64,000 nt of DNA from Saprospiraceae bacterium (lineage in GTDB: Bacteria; Bacteroidota; Bacteroidia; Chitinophagales; Saprospiraceae): assembly GCA_019187225.1 (NCBI GenBank), contig JABAQQ010000005.1:62001-126000 (forward strand). Direction: 5' to 3'. Within the stretch, counting starts at the first letter, position 1; every line of letters starts with the position of its first letter. Both the position numbers and the translations under genes were made by a program. Shown here in pieces: positions 33,954-42,996 of this stretch. The notes beneath the pieces are model-generated. The model was given only the letters and a program-made list of their open reading frames with translations. It was not told the origin of the DNA and did not search any database.

Positions 33954-36128
33954 CTATTTCAACCGCCACACCTTTACGTGTGAAGGCCGTTCTTTATCGC
34001 AATAAATGCGGTGCGTCGCCTTCTGAAAATCGCTGTCGGAGCATTGGTAGATATCCACGAACTGCTGCGGATTGCGATCTACCAGCGGAAACCAGGAATT
34101 TTGCACCTGTATCATGATGCGGTGGCCGCGTTTGAACGTGTGCGCCACGTCGGGTATTTCAAATTTTACCTCGGCGACTTTTCCGGGAACGAAAGGCTCC
34201 GGTTTTTCAAAACTGTTGCGAAAACGTCCACGCATGACCTCCCCGCGCACGAGCATCTGGTAGCCTTGCATCGGCACCTTTTTTTCGTTCTCCGGATAAT
34301 TGCTCAGCGTATCGGGGAATACATCTATCAGTTTCACCACGTAATCCGCATCGGTGCCGGTGGTACTCACGAACAGGTCGGCGGTCAAAGGGCCGGTCAG
34401 CGTCACGTCTTCCGTCAACACATCGGTTTGATACACTGTCACATCGGGCCGGCGGCCGGCAAAGCGCTGGTCGTCGGTCATGTAAGCGCGGGTGCGCTGA
34501 AGATGCACGTCTTCGGTATAAGGCACGGGTTTCATCGGATCGGCTACATACTCGTCATAACTGCCGTTAGCCGGCGGGGCGGAGAAGGAAAGCCCTCCTG
34601 CCGGCTGGAAGTACAAATTTTGCTGGGTTACGTTGCGGGGCGGCCAGGTATCGAAACTCCGCCATTCGTTGGCGCCCGTGACAAAAATATCCGCCTCCGG
34701 CAAATCAAGAACGCCATCGCCGTGCAGGTAATGGCGGAAAAAGCGCCGTTCCACATCCTTGTAATGCTCGGCAGTGTTGAATCCCCAATGCACGTTGCCC
34801 ATTTTGTCCGCGTCGCCCGCAGTCCATTGGCCATGAAACCAGGGGCCGATGATGAGCCGGTTGGAGTGGGTTGCCGGATTTTGCTTTTCTATCGCCTCGT
34901 AGGTGCGCAAGGCGCCGTAACAATCCTCGGCGTCGAACCAGCCGCCCACCGTCAGCACGGCAGGCGTCAGATTTTTCAAGTGTGGGCGTGTGTCGCGGGC
35001 TTTCCAGAAATTGTCGTAGTTGGGATGCGCCATCAGGTCGTTCCAGAACTGGATGCTGTCGCCGAAGTATTTGGTTTTCACATTCTTCAGCGCGCCGAGT
35101 TCGAGGAAAAAGCGATAGTTGTCCTGCACGGGCCATTTGAACTGCGACGGCCACTGCCGGGTGGGTTGGGGGCGCGGGCGACCGATGACCGAGTAAAAAT
35201 TGAAAGCGTCCATCAGGAAAAATGCCCCGTTGTGGTGCCAGTCGTCGCCGAGGAACCAGTTGGTCACCGGGGCCTGCGGCGACGCTGCCTTGAGTGCAGG
35301 ATGCGCTGCCGGCAGGGCCATCGTCGAGTAGTAGCCGTCGTACGACACTCCGAAGATACCGGCCCGGCCGTTGTTGCCCGGCACGTTTTTCACCAGCCAG
35401 TCAATCGTATCGTATGTATCGCTGTTGTCGTCCGCATCCTGCGGGCCTTTTTTGGCGGGATTGTAAGGCCGCACATCCACAAACCGGCCTTCGCTCATAA
35501 AACGCCCCCGAACGTCCTGCATGACGACGATATAGCCGTCCTGCAACAGGTGCGTCATAAACATAAACCCGAAACTGACGTCGTCTTCGCCACCGGGCTC
35601 GATGTTGTATGGTGTCCGTGTCATGAGCATGGGATACTTCCGCGTGGTGTCTTTGGGCGTATAAACGGATGTGAACAACCGCGTCCCGTCGCGCATCGGG
35701 ATATACACTTCGCGTTTGTCGAACCGCGCCTTCACCCATTCCTTGCTGCCCGGCGGCGCTTCCTGTCTATGGCGAGTGAAATTAAGGGGAAAACTTTCAC
35801 CCTGCGTGAATGTGCCGGTAATGGCCGTGAAACCCGCATCCACCGTGCCTTCGTAACTGAGGTTGAAATTGGGCATTTTGAAGGTCAGTTTGCCTTCCTT
35901 GTAGTTGAATTCGGGGATGGGAAGGTCTGCCTTTTGGTCGGGCACGATAAAATTGGCGGAGTACACGCCGCCCTGTTCCTGAACGCGCAGGGCGATCTGC
36001 ATTTTGACGCCACCCGCGTTGAGCAGGCCGTACCAGTCGCCGGCGAGGCTTTGGGCGGGGAGGGAGTGAACGGCGAGGGCAAAAAAGGAAATGAGGAGAA
36101 GTAGGGCGGGTGTTGGCTTGTTCTTCAT
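33954..36128 (-). CDS. CocE/NonD family alpha/beta hydrolase (S15-like)
   Basis: 724 residues from MKNKPTPALLLLISFFALAVHSLPAQ at 36128, giving a signal peptide. Residues 28-130 are a small beta domain (AGDWYGLLNAGGVKMQIALRV...) common before such hydrolases. The hydrolase part has VYIPMRDGTRLFTSVYTPKD, VVMQDVRGRFMSEG and GIFGVSYDGYYS near residue 261 with the nucleophile serine; LTVGGWFDAEDCYG and IGPWFHGQW carry the likely acid and His region. The C-terminal jelly-roll (DVTLTGPLTADLFVSTTGTDADYVVKLIDVFP) is typical of X-Pro dipeptidyl-peptidase/cocaine esterase relatives. Probably a periplasmic or secreted ester/amide hydrolase; substrate unknown. Confidence 0.92.
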   Translation of the reverse strand: MKNKPTPALLLLISFFALAVHSLPAQSLAGDWYGLLNAGGVKMQIALRVQEQGGVYSANFIVPDQKADLPIPEFNYKEGKLTFKMPNFNLSYEGTVDAGFTAITGTFTQGESFPLNFTRHRQEAPPGSKEWVKARFDKREVYIPMRDGTRLFTSVYTPKDTTRKYPMLMTRTPYNIEPGGEDDVSFGFMFMTHLLQDGYIVVMQDVRGRFMSEGRFVDVRPYNPAKKGPQDADDNSDTYDTIDWLVKNVPGNNGRAGIFGVSYDGYYSTMALPAAHPALKAASPQAPVTNWFLGDDWHHNGAFFLMDAFNFYSVIGRPRPQPTRQWPSQFKWPVQDNYRFFLELGALKNVKTKYFGDSIQFWNDLMAHPNYDNFWKARDTRPHLKNLTPAVLTVGGWFDAEDCYGALRTYEAIEKQNPATHSNRLIIGPWFHGQWTAGDADKMGNVHWGFNTAEHYKDVERRFFRHYLHGDGVLDLPEADIFVTGANEWRSFDTWPPRNVTQQNLYFQPAGGLSFSAPPANGSYDEYVADPMKPVPYTEDVHLQRTRAYMTDDQRFAGRRPDVTVYQTDVLTEDVTLTGPLTADLFVSTTGTDADYVVKLIDVFPDTLSNYPENEKKVPMQGYQMLVRGEVMRGRFRNSFEKPEPFVPGKVAEVKFEIPDVAHTFKRGHRIMIQVQNSWFPLVDRNPQQFVDIYQCSDSDFQKATHRIYCDKERPSHVKVWRLK

Positions 36129-36187
36129 GGAAGATGGTTGACGTCGGTTATAGCGACCGGCTGTCGCCCGGTCGCTGAGCGAATGAT

Positions 36188-36973
36188 CTATTGTTTTCTG
36201 CAACGAATATGCAAAAAATAAGCTACTACCTGAGCATCCTGTAAATAAGGTTGCTTTTTTATCATTTCATCGTCGGGATAGGGCTCATTTATTTGTTCGA
36301 TCACAAAACCGGCATCCTGAATGAAACGGAACCATTGCGTGAGGGTCCAGTTGAAAACCGGGATCTTGAATTTTGGGAACCTGTATTTCAGGTGAAGCGG
36401 GGCGGCTCCGAATATCCATTCTTCAATTCTTCCATTCAGGTTTTCAAAGTAATCGCTCACCTCTATGGCATAGGTTTTCCCGTAAAAGTTTCTCAAATTT
36501 TTCCTGTGCGGCGTATTGAAACAGGGATGCGAAATGGAGAACTGGAAAAAGCCGTTGGGTTTCAATACCCGGTATGCCTCCCGTAAAGCCTGTTCGGGAT
36601 CGGGAATATCCATCAGGCACATAAAGGAGGTAGCAAAGTCAAAGGTAGCGTCTTCAAAGGGCAGATCAGTAGCACTTGCGGCAAAATATTCTATACCTGC
36701 CGGATTTTGTGATTCCACCTCTTGCGCTTTTTCTATAAATCTATCTGAAATATCTATCGCTTTAATTTTCGCCGCTCTTTTCGCCAAAAGGCTGGTGTTC
36801 TACCCCTCGCCGCAACCGATGTCGAGCCCCGATAAACCTTCCACATCCGGCAGAATATCGAAAAACGCCGGGGTATTGAGATGGTCGCGGTAAATGTCAT
36901 ATCCTGCTCTGGCGAGTATCGTCCAGGCTTCGGCGTTTTCGTTCCAGAATTGGGCCGCTTGGCGGTGGGTCAT
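36188..36973 (-). pseudogene. Class I SAM methyltransferase interrupted by an in-frame amber stop
   Basis: From ATG at 36973 the frame reads MTHRQAAQFWNENAEAW and continues for 57 codons to GLDIGCGEG, SAM motif I, then hits TAG at 36800-36802. Past the stop the same frame resumes as NTSLLAKRAAKIKAIDISDRFIEKA and runs to a normal methyltransferase end at 36188 (FAASATDLPFEDATFDFATSF, ALREAYRVLKPNGFFQFSISHP). Together the two parts make a complete methyltransferase of 261 residues. The usual residue at the stop is often Tyr (GCGEGYNTRxLA), so a TAC or TAT to TAG change would explain it. Either a young pseudogene, a sequencing error, or readthrough. It lies 59 bp upstream of the CocE/NonD gene on the same strand. 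Confidence 0.85.
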
Positions 36974-37067
36974 GAGGGGTGGAATGTTAAAGTTAACGGA
37001 CGGTATATATGCAGTAGTCCCGTATAGAGACTATTGGCGCTTTGCACCTTATTCGTCATAATTTTCC

Positions 37068-38207
37068 TTATTCAAATTTCCTGAAACATTTTTTCATCGA
37101 CCACCCTTCAATACCTTCTTCGTTGTAAACATAAATCCAATCACCATATTCTTCAATACAGTAATAAAACTCGTTCTTCTTTGTCTCAAAGTAAGAAGAT
37201 TCATCAATTTCGGGCGTTGGATATATTTTTAATTTTCCTTTTGTTAACACCATGTAATCAACTCTTTGGTCAACACTTCTTCTTGATGTGCTAATTTCAA
37301 TCATCCCGTCATAAACCTTCACGGTCTCTATATTCGACATAAGATAATCTTGAATAATACTCTCATAAGGCATTATGTAGGCATCAAAAAAAACAGATCC
37401 AAATTTAGCAATGAAGTCTTCTTTATCAAATAGTGTTAAATTACCAACAAATTCTGTTATATCATGGTTGTTTATTTTTAACATATTAAATTCATATTTC
37501 AACTCTTCATTTAATTTTTTTTCTACTTTTAATTTAGCTTTAAAACTGTATTTTCCGTCTTTTCCAAAAAGATACACATTGTCTTTATAGAATTTAATTT
37601 CTAATCCCATGTGTTCAGGTATCTTCCATCCTTCACAGTATTCCGCTCTTTGCTCGAATAAATCTTGTAAAGTCTTTATGTCTTTATCAGTAAAAAAATG
37701 TTTCTTGGTTTTAATAGGAGGAAATACATAATCAAATGACAATGCTCCAAGTTTGCTCATCAAATAACCCTCAGGATTCTCCGTAATGCTCGCAATAAAT
37801 TTCGACCTGATCTCTTCTTGCATTTCAACTGATTTTTTGTAAAAATTATGATATAAAGGAGATTTATAGTTAGATTCTTCCGGGTTTTCCCATTTCAATG
37901 AGTCTACAAACTTTTTAATTTTAGAAGTATCGAATTCATAGTAACTTTCAATTTGTTTGCATTTACTATCGTCAGTAAAAGCAGAATTATAAATATATTT
38001 GGATGGTTGATATGTATGAATATCAGTCTTTCTAATTATAAATTCAATTAAAAAATATAAAATTATTATGGTAGAAATTATTATTGCTATAATAGTCCCA
38101 AATATTTTTAGCGTCGTTTCAAACAGCCATTTTAATGGGCTTATTAACCAGTATTGAACTGTCTCTTCAAATTCAGAATTTTCTTTTTTAAAATTATTGT
38201 CTGCCAT
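37068..38207 (-). CDS. Hypothetical membrane-anchored protein with SH3-like C-terminus
   Basis: 379 residues from MADNNFKKENSEFEETVQYW at 38207, chosen because the longer frame upstream is GC-rich and not protein-like. One strong transmembrane segment (IFGTIIAIIISTIIILYFLIEFII, about residues 35-58) with a large soluble part after it. The last 45 residues (FETKKNEFYYCIEEYGDWIYVYNEEGIEGWSMKKCF) resemble a bacterial SH3-like domain. I do not recognise the middle. Base composition and codon use are clearly more A/T-rich than both neighbours, which suggests recent acquisition. No mobile-element hallmarks flank it. Confidence 0.75.
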   Translation of the reverse strand: MADNNFKKENSEFEETVQYWLISPLKWLFETTLKIFGTIIAIIISTIIILYFLIEFIIRKTDIHTYQPSKYIYNSAFTDDSKCKQIESYYEFDTSKIKKFVDSLKWENPEESNYKSPLYHNFYKKSVEMQEEIRSKFIASITENPEGYLMSKLGALSFDYVFPPIKTKKHFFTDKDIKTLQDLFEQRAEYCEGWKIPEHMGLEIKFYKDNVYLFGKDGKYSFKAKLKVEKKLNEELKYEFNMLKINNHDITEFVGNLTLFDKEDFIAKFGSVFFDAYIMPYESIIQDYLMSNIETVKVYDGMIEISTSRRSVDQRVDYMVLTKGKLKIYPTPEIDESSYFETKKNEFYYCIEEYGDWIYVYNEEGIEGWSMKKCFRKFE

Positions 38208-38379
38208 AGTATTTGATTTTAATTTTGGATTGTTGGCGGTTTTGTCCAGTGCGATGGCACATGACGTTTTCGTTGTTGATGCCGTGCAGCGGCAATGGGT
38301 AAAAGACATCTCGGTTTATTAACCAGCATTGCCGCGCCGAAAGTTAACAGTACCCCGAAGAACCGCCAAAGAAAACTGC

Positions 38380-39177
38380 TCAGATTTTCAACATCGCCCC
38401 CGCCCAAACCATCAAAAACTGCCCCACCATCAGCGCATCTATCAACACCTTATGCCAGCCCGACCAGGCCGTTTTTTGGAACAAAAACCACAGCCACCAC
38501 GCGCTGAGTGCCAGTGAAAGCAGCAGGGGAACGGCCAGCCGCCAATCGTAAATGTCCAATGCTACATTCGCTAAACAACACAAAGCGGCAACAGTCAAAG
38601 CGCCGTTGATCAGCACAAAAGTTGTCTTGACGCCCAATTGTGCCGCCAGCGTCGTCAGACCGTGCCGGCGGTCGTAGGCCAGGTCCGCAAGATCATACGC
38701 CAGCGCCAGTGCAAAAATGAACGCAGCCCTGCCGAAAAAAACGACCGCTACCCTACTCCACTCATCGGGCAACACCGGCAGCAAAACCGTCACCCAGGCC
38801 CACGCCAGCGCTACCACGAAGGGCTTGGCCGCCGGAACGCCGCGCAGCCCCGCATTGCCCGGCCGTTGCAAACCGTAGTACAACAACCACAGAATTGCTG
38901 GAAAAAGCACCCCTGTTTGCCACGTTGTTATTGACGGTACTTTCAGCAGCGGAATAAAAAAACACACACCGCCACCGATCCCCGCCAACCAGGCCGCCGT
39001 TTGGTGCAGTCTGTCGCGATGGGTGAAGTTGTACGCGAACACCGCGCCGCCCAGCACAAAGCCGTCGAGCCAACCCGGCACCAGCGAAAACCCCAGCAAC
39101 AGGCGCGTCTGCGCGAGCATGGACAAGGCGCAAATGCCAATCCAGGACATGCGGAAAAAAAGTCGCAGTGCGGTCAT
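38380..39177 (-). CDS. UbiA-like prenyltransferase family protein
   Basis: 265 residues, about eight hydrophobic segments. The second Asp-rich motif is clear: ALAYDLADLAYDRRHGLTTLAAQLG. The first motif region is FAYNFTHRDRLHQ, where UbiA proteins usually have NDxxDxxxD, so it is degenerate with one Asp. UbiA proteins transfer prenyl groups to aromatic or other acceptors in the membrane (quinone, heme or carotenoid-type pathways). No pathway neighbours are present, so the substrate cannot be assigned. It is a single gene, bounded by the word repeat at 39283-39640 upstream. Confidence 0.75.
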   Translation of the reverse strand: MTALRLFFRMSWIGICALSMLAQTRLLLGFSLVPGWLDGFVLGGAVFAYNFTHRDRLHQTAAWLAGIGGGVCFFIPLLKVPSITTWQTGVLFPAILWLLYYGLQRPGNAGLRGVPAAKPFVVALAWAWVTVLLPVLPDEWSRVAVVFFGRAAFIFALALAYDLADLAYDRRHGLTTLAAQLGVKTTFVLINGALTVAALCCLANVALDIYDWRLAVPLLLSLALSAWWLWFLFQKTAWSGWHKVLIDALMVGQFLMVWAGAMLKI

Positions 39178-39282
39178 TTTAAGACGGTCTCGGTTTTCTG
39201 TTAAACCATTACCTTTCGGGGTGTTTTAACGCAATGGTAACATCTGTCGTACAATCATTCAAGTAAGCAAAATGTTAAAAAG

Positions 39283-39640
39283 CGGACGTTGGACGGTTGG
39301 ACACCGGACGGTTGGACACTGGACAATTTACACTGAGCATTGAATGCAATATTAAGATTTGATGTAAAAACTTTGGCAGGGGCAGTGCCCCGAAAGATTT
39401 GTAGTGATTTATAAACAAAATCCACTGTGGAGGGGCAGCGCCCCGAAACATATTCCGGGGCGCTGCCCCTCCACGAAATAATATAGGTCTTTCTGCTACA
39501 AATTTTTCGGGGCGCTGCCCCTGCCTAAGTTTTTACGATTTGATTTACAGACGATTCGCATCCAATATTCAACCGTCCAACGTCCATACATCCAACGTCC
39601 AACGTCCATACATCCAACGTCCAACGTCCAAAAATCCAAA
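39283..39640. repeat. Nested inverted repeat (locus I) with GGGGCAGCGCCCC cores
   Basis: Three nested levels. Outer: GGACGTTGGACGGTTGGAC words at 39283-39325 against CCAACGTCC/CATACATCCAACG words at 39560-39640. Middle: AAAAACTTTGGCAGGGGCAG at 39367 and CCCCGAAAGATTTGTAG pair with CTACAAATTTTTCGGGGCG at 39496 and GCCCCTGCCTAAGTTTTT. Inner: GTGGAGGGGCAGCGCCCCG (39427-39445) pairs exactly with CGGGGCGCTGCCCCTCCAC (39455-39473). Each GGGGCAGCGCCCC is itself nearly palindromic, giving four copies. It lies between the UbiA gene start (minus) and the plus-strand gene at 39733, that is, between divergent genes, so it cannot be a simple terminator for either. Confidence 0.92.
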
Positions 39641-39732
39641 GTCTGAAAATTTTGTTACCCAACATTTAAAGTGCAAATATGGGGACAACCGAAAGCCCCG
39701 GATTGCCTGTCTCCGTGTAAAAATCACATACC

Positions 39733-42700
39733 ATGAAACGCATTGTATTGTTGTCGCTCCTTTTGAGCGCCGTCTCGGCGGGTATTTTGCAGGCCCAATA
39801 CTTCGGCCGCAACAAACCCCGCTACCAGAAACACGATTTCAAAGTGACGCAAACCGAGCACTTTGAGATATACGAGTACATGGACAATCCCGAAAAAGTC
39901 AAAGAACTCGCCGCCGCTTCCGAACTGTGGTATGCCATGCACCAGGCTGCGCTGCACGACACGTTCACGCAGAAAAACCCGATGCTTATTTACAGCGACC
40001 ACGCCGGGTTCCAGCAAACCAACGTGATCCAGGGAGATATCAGCGTGGGTACGGGCGGCGTGACCGAAGGCTTGCGCAACCGCGTCGTGTTCCCCGTCGC
40101 CATGACCAACCAGCAAACGCACCACGTGCTGGGCCACGAAATGGTGCACGCATTCCAGTACAACATGGTGCTGAACGGCGACTCCACCTCCATGCGCAAC
40201 CTTGCCAACCTGCCGCTTTGGATGATAGAAGGCCTGGCCGAATACCTTTCCATTGGACGGGTGGACCCGCACACGGCACTTTGGATGCGCGACGCGGTGC
40301 TGCACAACGACTTGCCCACGATAGACGGTTTGAACAGTTACAAGTACTTCCCCTACCGCTGGGGACAGGCTTTCTGGGCATTTGTTGCGGGTACTTACGG
40401 CGACGAGGTGATCCGACCTTATTTTATGAACACCGCCAAATACGGCCTCGATATCGCTACGAAGATGACGCTCGGTACCACCACCGACGACCTGTCGAGG
40501 GCCTGGCGAACGGCGCTGCGCATTCACTACGGACGCTACGTAGGTCTGGACAAAGAAGCGATTGCCGTGCTGGAAGCTGCCGATGCCGACAAAAAATCGA
40601 AGGAAAAACGCGAAGCCGGCGAAAAACTCGTGGCGCGCTTGTTGAAAGCCGAAAAAACACCCGGCAGAAAACTGTTTGAAGAAGGTGAGGCCGGGCGCAT
40701 GACGATCGCTCCTGTGCTCAGTCCCAATGGCAAATACATCATTTTCCTTTCGGAAAAAAACCTGTTCTCCACCGACCTTTTCCTGGCGGAAGCGTCGTCG
40801 GGGAAGATCATTAAAAAAGTCGCCAGCACTGTTACGGACGGACACATTGATCAGTTCAACTTCATCGAAAGCGCCGGCACCTGGAGCCCCAACAACAAAC
40901 AATTCGCTTTCGACGCCTATGAAAAAGGTCAGAGTATCCTCGTCATCGAGGATATCGCCAAAGGCAAAACGGTGCAAAAGATCAAAATCCCGGGCGTGAC
41001 GGCTTTCAGCAACCCGGCGTGGGGGCCCGACGGCAAAACGATCGTGGTCAGCGGCCTGGTCAACGGCCAGACCGATCTGTATGCCTACGATCTGAAAACC
41101 AAAAAAGTGCGCCGTCTGACCAATGACCCCGCCTCCGAAATCCTGCCGCAATGGAGCCCCGACGGCAAATACCTGACCTATTCGACCGACAAAATCAGCC
41201 TCGAACGCGGCCGTTCCAACGGTGCCTGGACGATGAACCTCGCCGTCATGGATATGGAAACGGACGAGACCGAAAATCTCGACATTTTCCCCGGCGCCGA
41301 CAACATGAACCCACAATTCGACAAAGCAGGTAACCTCGTATTCCTCAGCAACCGCGACGGGTTCCGCAACCTGTACCGCTATGAAATGTCGGAAAAAAAG
41401 GTGTACCAACTGACCAAACTGACGACGGGCATCACGGGCATCACGCCCTACGCCCCGGCGCTGACAGTGGCCGACGACCGCGACCGCATCGTCTACACCT
41501 ACTACTCCAACGGTACCTACCGGCTTTACCAGGCCAAATCCTCGGATTTCGTACCGGAAGAAGTGGACCCGACGAAAGTGGACATGGTGGCTGCCACCCT
41601 CCCACCCTTCGCGCCCGGTCAGAAAGACGTGGTCAACACCAACCTGCGCCTGCTTGACAACAATACCAAAGTAGCGGAAGACACGACTTCCGTAAAATCA
41701 GTGAAATACAAACCGAAATTCTCACTGGACTATATTGGCGGTAGTGCGGGTGTGGGCGTGGCTACGGGCAACCGCAGTTTTGGCAACGTGGCCGGCGGCT
41801 TAGGCGGCGTAGATATGTTGTTCGGCGACATCCTGGGCAACAATCAGTTGTACGTCGGCGCTGCCCTGAACGGTGAACTCCAGGACGCAGCTTTTCAGGC
41901 ATCCTACCTTAACCGGAAGAACCCCATCGGCTGGGGCGTGGGCGTGGGTCACATCCCCTTTATCACCGGTGGAGGGAGTCTGCCGCTGTACCTGGAACCG
42001 CTCGAACCGCCGCTGGGCGATTACAATGTGGCCGTCATTGACGAACTGATCATTCAACGACAGTTTTTGCAACAAATCAATGCCTTCGCCTTCTATCCCT
42101 TCTCTGTCACCAAACGGGTGGAAGTGGGCGTTTCTTCCGAATTTTATTCCCTGCGCAACACCTCATACCGGAATGTTTATGCAGGCATATACGATTCAAT
42201 CACGAATGATTTATTCATTGGCCCGCTCATCGCGCAGGAAAGGGAAAAGGGCAGTAAAATCGGACCGGAAGGCATTTACAGCGTCAATGCAGCCTTCGTG
42301 GGTGACAACTCTTATTTCGGTTTCACGGCGCCCCTGCAAGGCTGGCGATACCGCATCGGCGTGGAGCAGTACATGGGTAATTTCTGGAATTTTACCGGCT
42401 TTCTGCTCGACGGACGCAGGTATTTATATCAAAAACCATTCACCCTTGCCTTGCGGGGCATGGCCTACGGGCGTTTCTGGGGCAACCAGGACGACGGCTA
42501 CGAATCGGGCAATTACCAGGTGCAGCCGCTTTTTGTGGCGCAGCCCTGGTTCGTGCGCGGCTATCCCTACAACCTGCTCTACAACGAAGAACGCGACCTG
42601 ATTGAAGCCAGCGCGGGCAGTAAAATACTTGTGGGGAACATCGAGATACGCCTGCCTTTTACCGGACCGCGCCAATTAGCGGTCATTCCCTCCAACTTTC

Positions 42701-42960
42701 TCCTCACTGACCTGAATATATTTTTCGACGCCGGCCTGGGCTTCTTCAAAGAGAACGATTTGAAAAAGAATCCCGTTGACCCGGATCCCTTCGACGGGCG
42801 CGATCCCATCCGGCATAAACCCCTGCTCTCCACGGGGATTTCCCTGCGGGTCAATCTCTTCGGCGCGCTGGTGCTCGAGCCCTACTTCGCCCTGCCGCTC
42901 ACCGTGCCGAAAGAACGCCGCGAATGGCAATGGGGACTTAATTTTATACCAGGATGGTAA
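39733..42960 (+). CDS. Gluzincin-like peptidase / PD40 propeller / C-terminal barrel protein
   Basis: 1075 residues, signal peptide MKRIVLLSLLLSAVSAGILQAQ. Residues 30-290 are a peptidase MA-like domain with HEMVHAF at 135-141 (HExxH) and MIEGLAEYLS at about 164-173, which supplies the third ligand. Residues 320-640 are tandem TolB/PD40 repeats (LSPNGKYIIFLSE, WSPNNKQFAFDAY, WGPDGKTIVVSG, WSPDGKYLTYSTD). Residues 680-1075 are beta-barrel-like, ending with RREWQWGLNFIPGW, an aromatic C-terminus as in outer-membrane barrels. This three-part layout occurs in Bacteroidota outer-membrane proteins of unknown role. It converges on the Uma2 gene. Confidence 0.82.
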   Translation: MKRIVLLSLLLSAVSAGILQAQYFGRNKPRYQKHDFKVTQTEHFEIYEYMDNPEKVKELAAASELWYAMHQAALHDTFTQKNPMLIYSDHAGFQQTNVIQGDISVGTGGVTEGLRNRVVFPVAMTNQQTHHVLGHEMVHAFQYNMVLNGDSTSMRNLANLPLWMIEGLAEYLSIGRVDPHTALWMRDAVLHNDLPTIDGLNSYKYFPYRWGQAFWAFVAGTYGDEVIRPYFMNTAKYGLDIATKMTLGTTTDDLSRAWRTALRIHYGRYVGLDKEAIAVLEAADADKKSKEKREAGEKLVARLLKAEKTPGRKLFEEGEAGRMTIAPVLSPNGKYIIFLSEKNLFSTDLFLAEASSGKIIKKVASTVTDGHIDQFNFIESAGTWSPNNKQFAFDAYEKGQSILVIEDIAKGKTVQKIKIPGVTAFSNPAWGPDGKTIVVSGLVNGQTDLYAYDLKTKKVRRLTNDPASEILPQWSPDGKYLTYSTDKISLERGRSNGAWTMNLAVMDMETDETENLDIFPGADNMNPQFDKAGNLVFLSNRDGFRNLYRYEMSEKKVYQLTKLTTGITGITPYAPALTVADDRDRIVYTYYSNGTYRLYQAKSSDFVPEEVDPTKVDMVAATLPPFAPGQKDVVNTNLRLLDNNTKVAEDTTSVKSVKYKPKFSLDYIGGSAGVGVATGNRSFGNVAGGLGGVDMLFGDILGNNQLYVGAALNGELQDAAFQASYLNRKNPIGWGVGVGHIPFITGGGSLPLYLEPLEPPLGDYNVAVIDELIIQRQFLQQINAFAFYPFSVTKRVEVGVSSEFYSLRNTSYRNVYAGIYDSITNDLFIGPLIAQEREKGSKIGPEGIYSVNAAFVGDNSYFGFTAPLQGWRYRIGVEQYMGNFWNFTGFLLDGRRYLYQKPFTLALRGMAYGRFWGNQDDGYESGNYQVQPLFVAQPWFVRGYPYNLLYNEERDLIEASAGSKILVGNIEIRLPFTGPRQLAVIPSNFLLTDLNIFFDAGLGFFKENDLKKNPVDPDPFDGRDPIRHKPLLSTGISLRVNLFGALVLEPYFALPLTVPKERREWQWGLNFIPGW

Positions 42961-42996
42961 AATTGGACTGTTGGACGTTGGACTGTTGGACGTTGT
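42961..42996. repeat. Short GTTGGAC word array (locus J)
   Basis: TTGGACTGTTGGACGTTGG then ACTGTTGGACGTTG fills the whole gap between the stop codons of two convergent genes. It is the same word as loci G and I, but with no complementary arm. Confidence 0.85.

Noticed and set aside
34011-36104. A 697-codon plus-strand open frame opposite the CocE/NonD gene
   Set aside because: Antisense of a clear hydrolase gene; no recognisable protein features.
39724-41409. A 561-codon minus-strand open frame opposite the peptidase/propeller gene
   Set aside because: Antisense shadow of a GC-rich gene; the plus strand has a signal peptide and HExxH motif.
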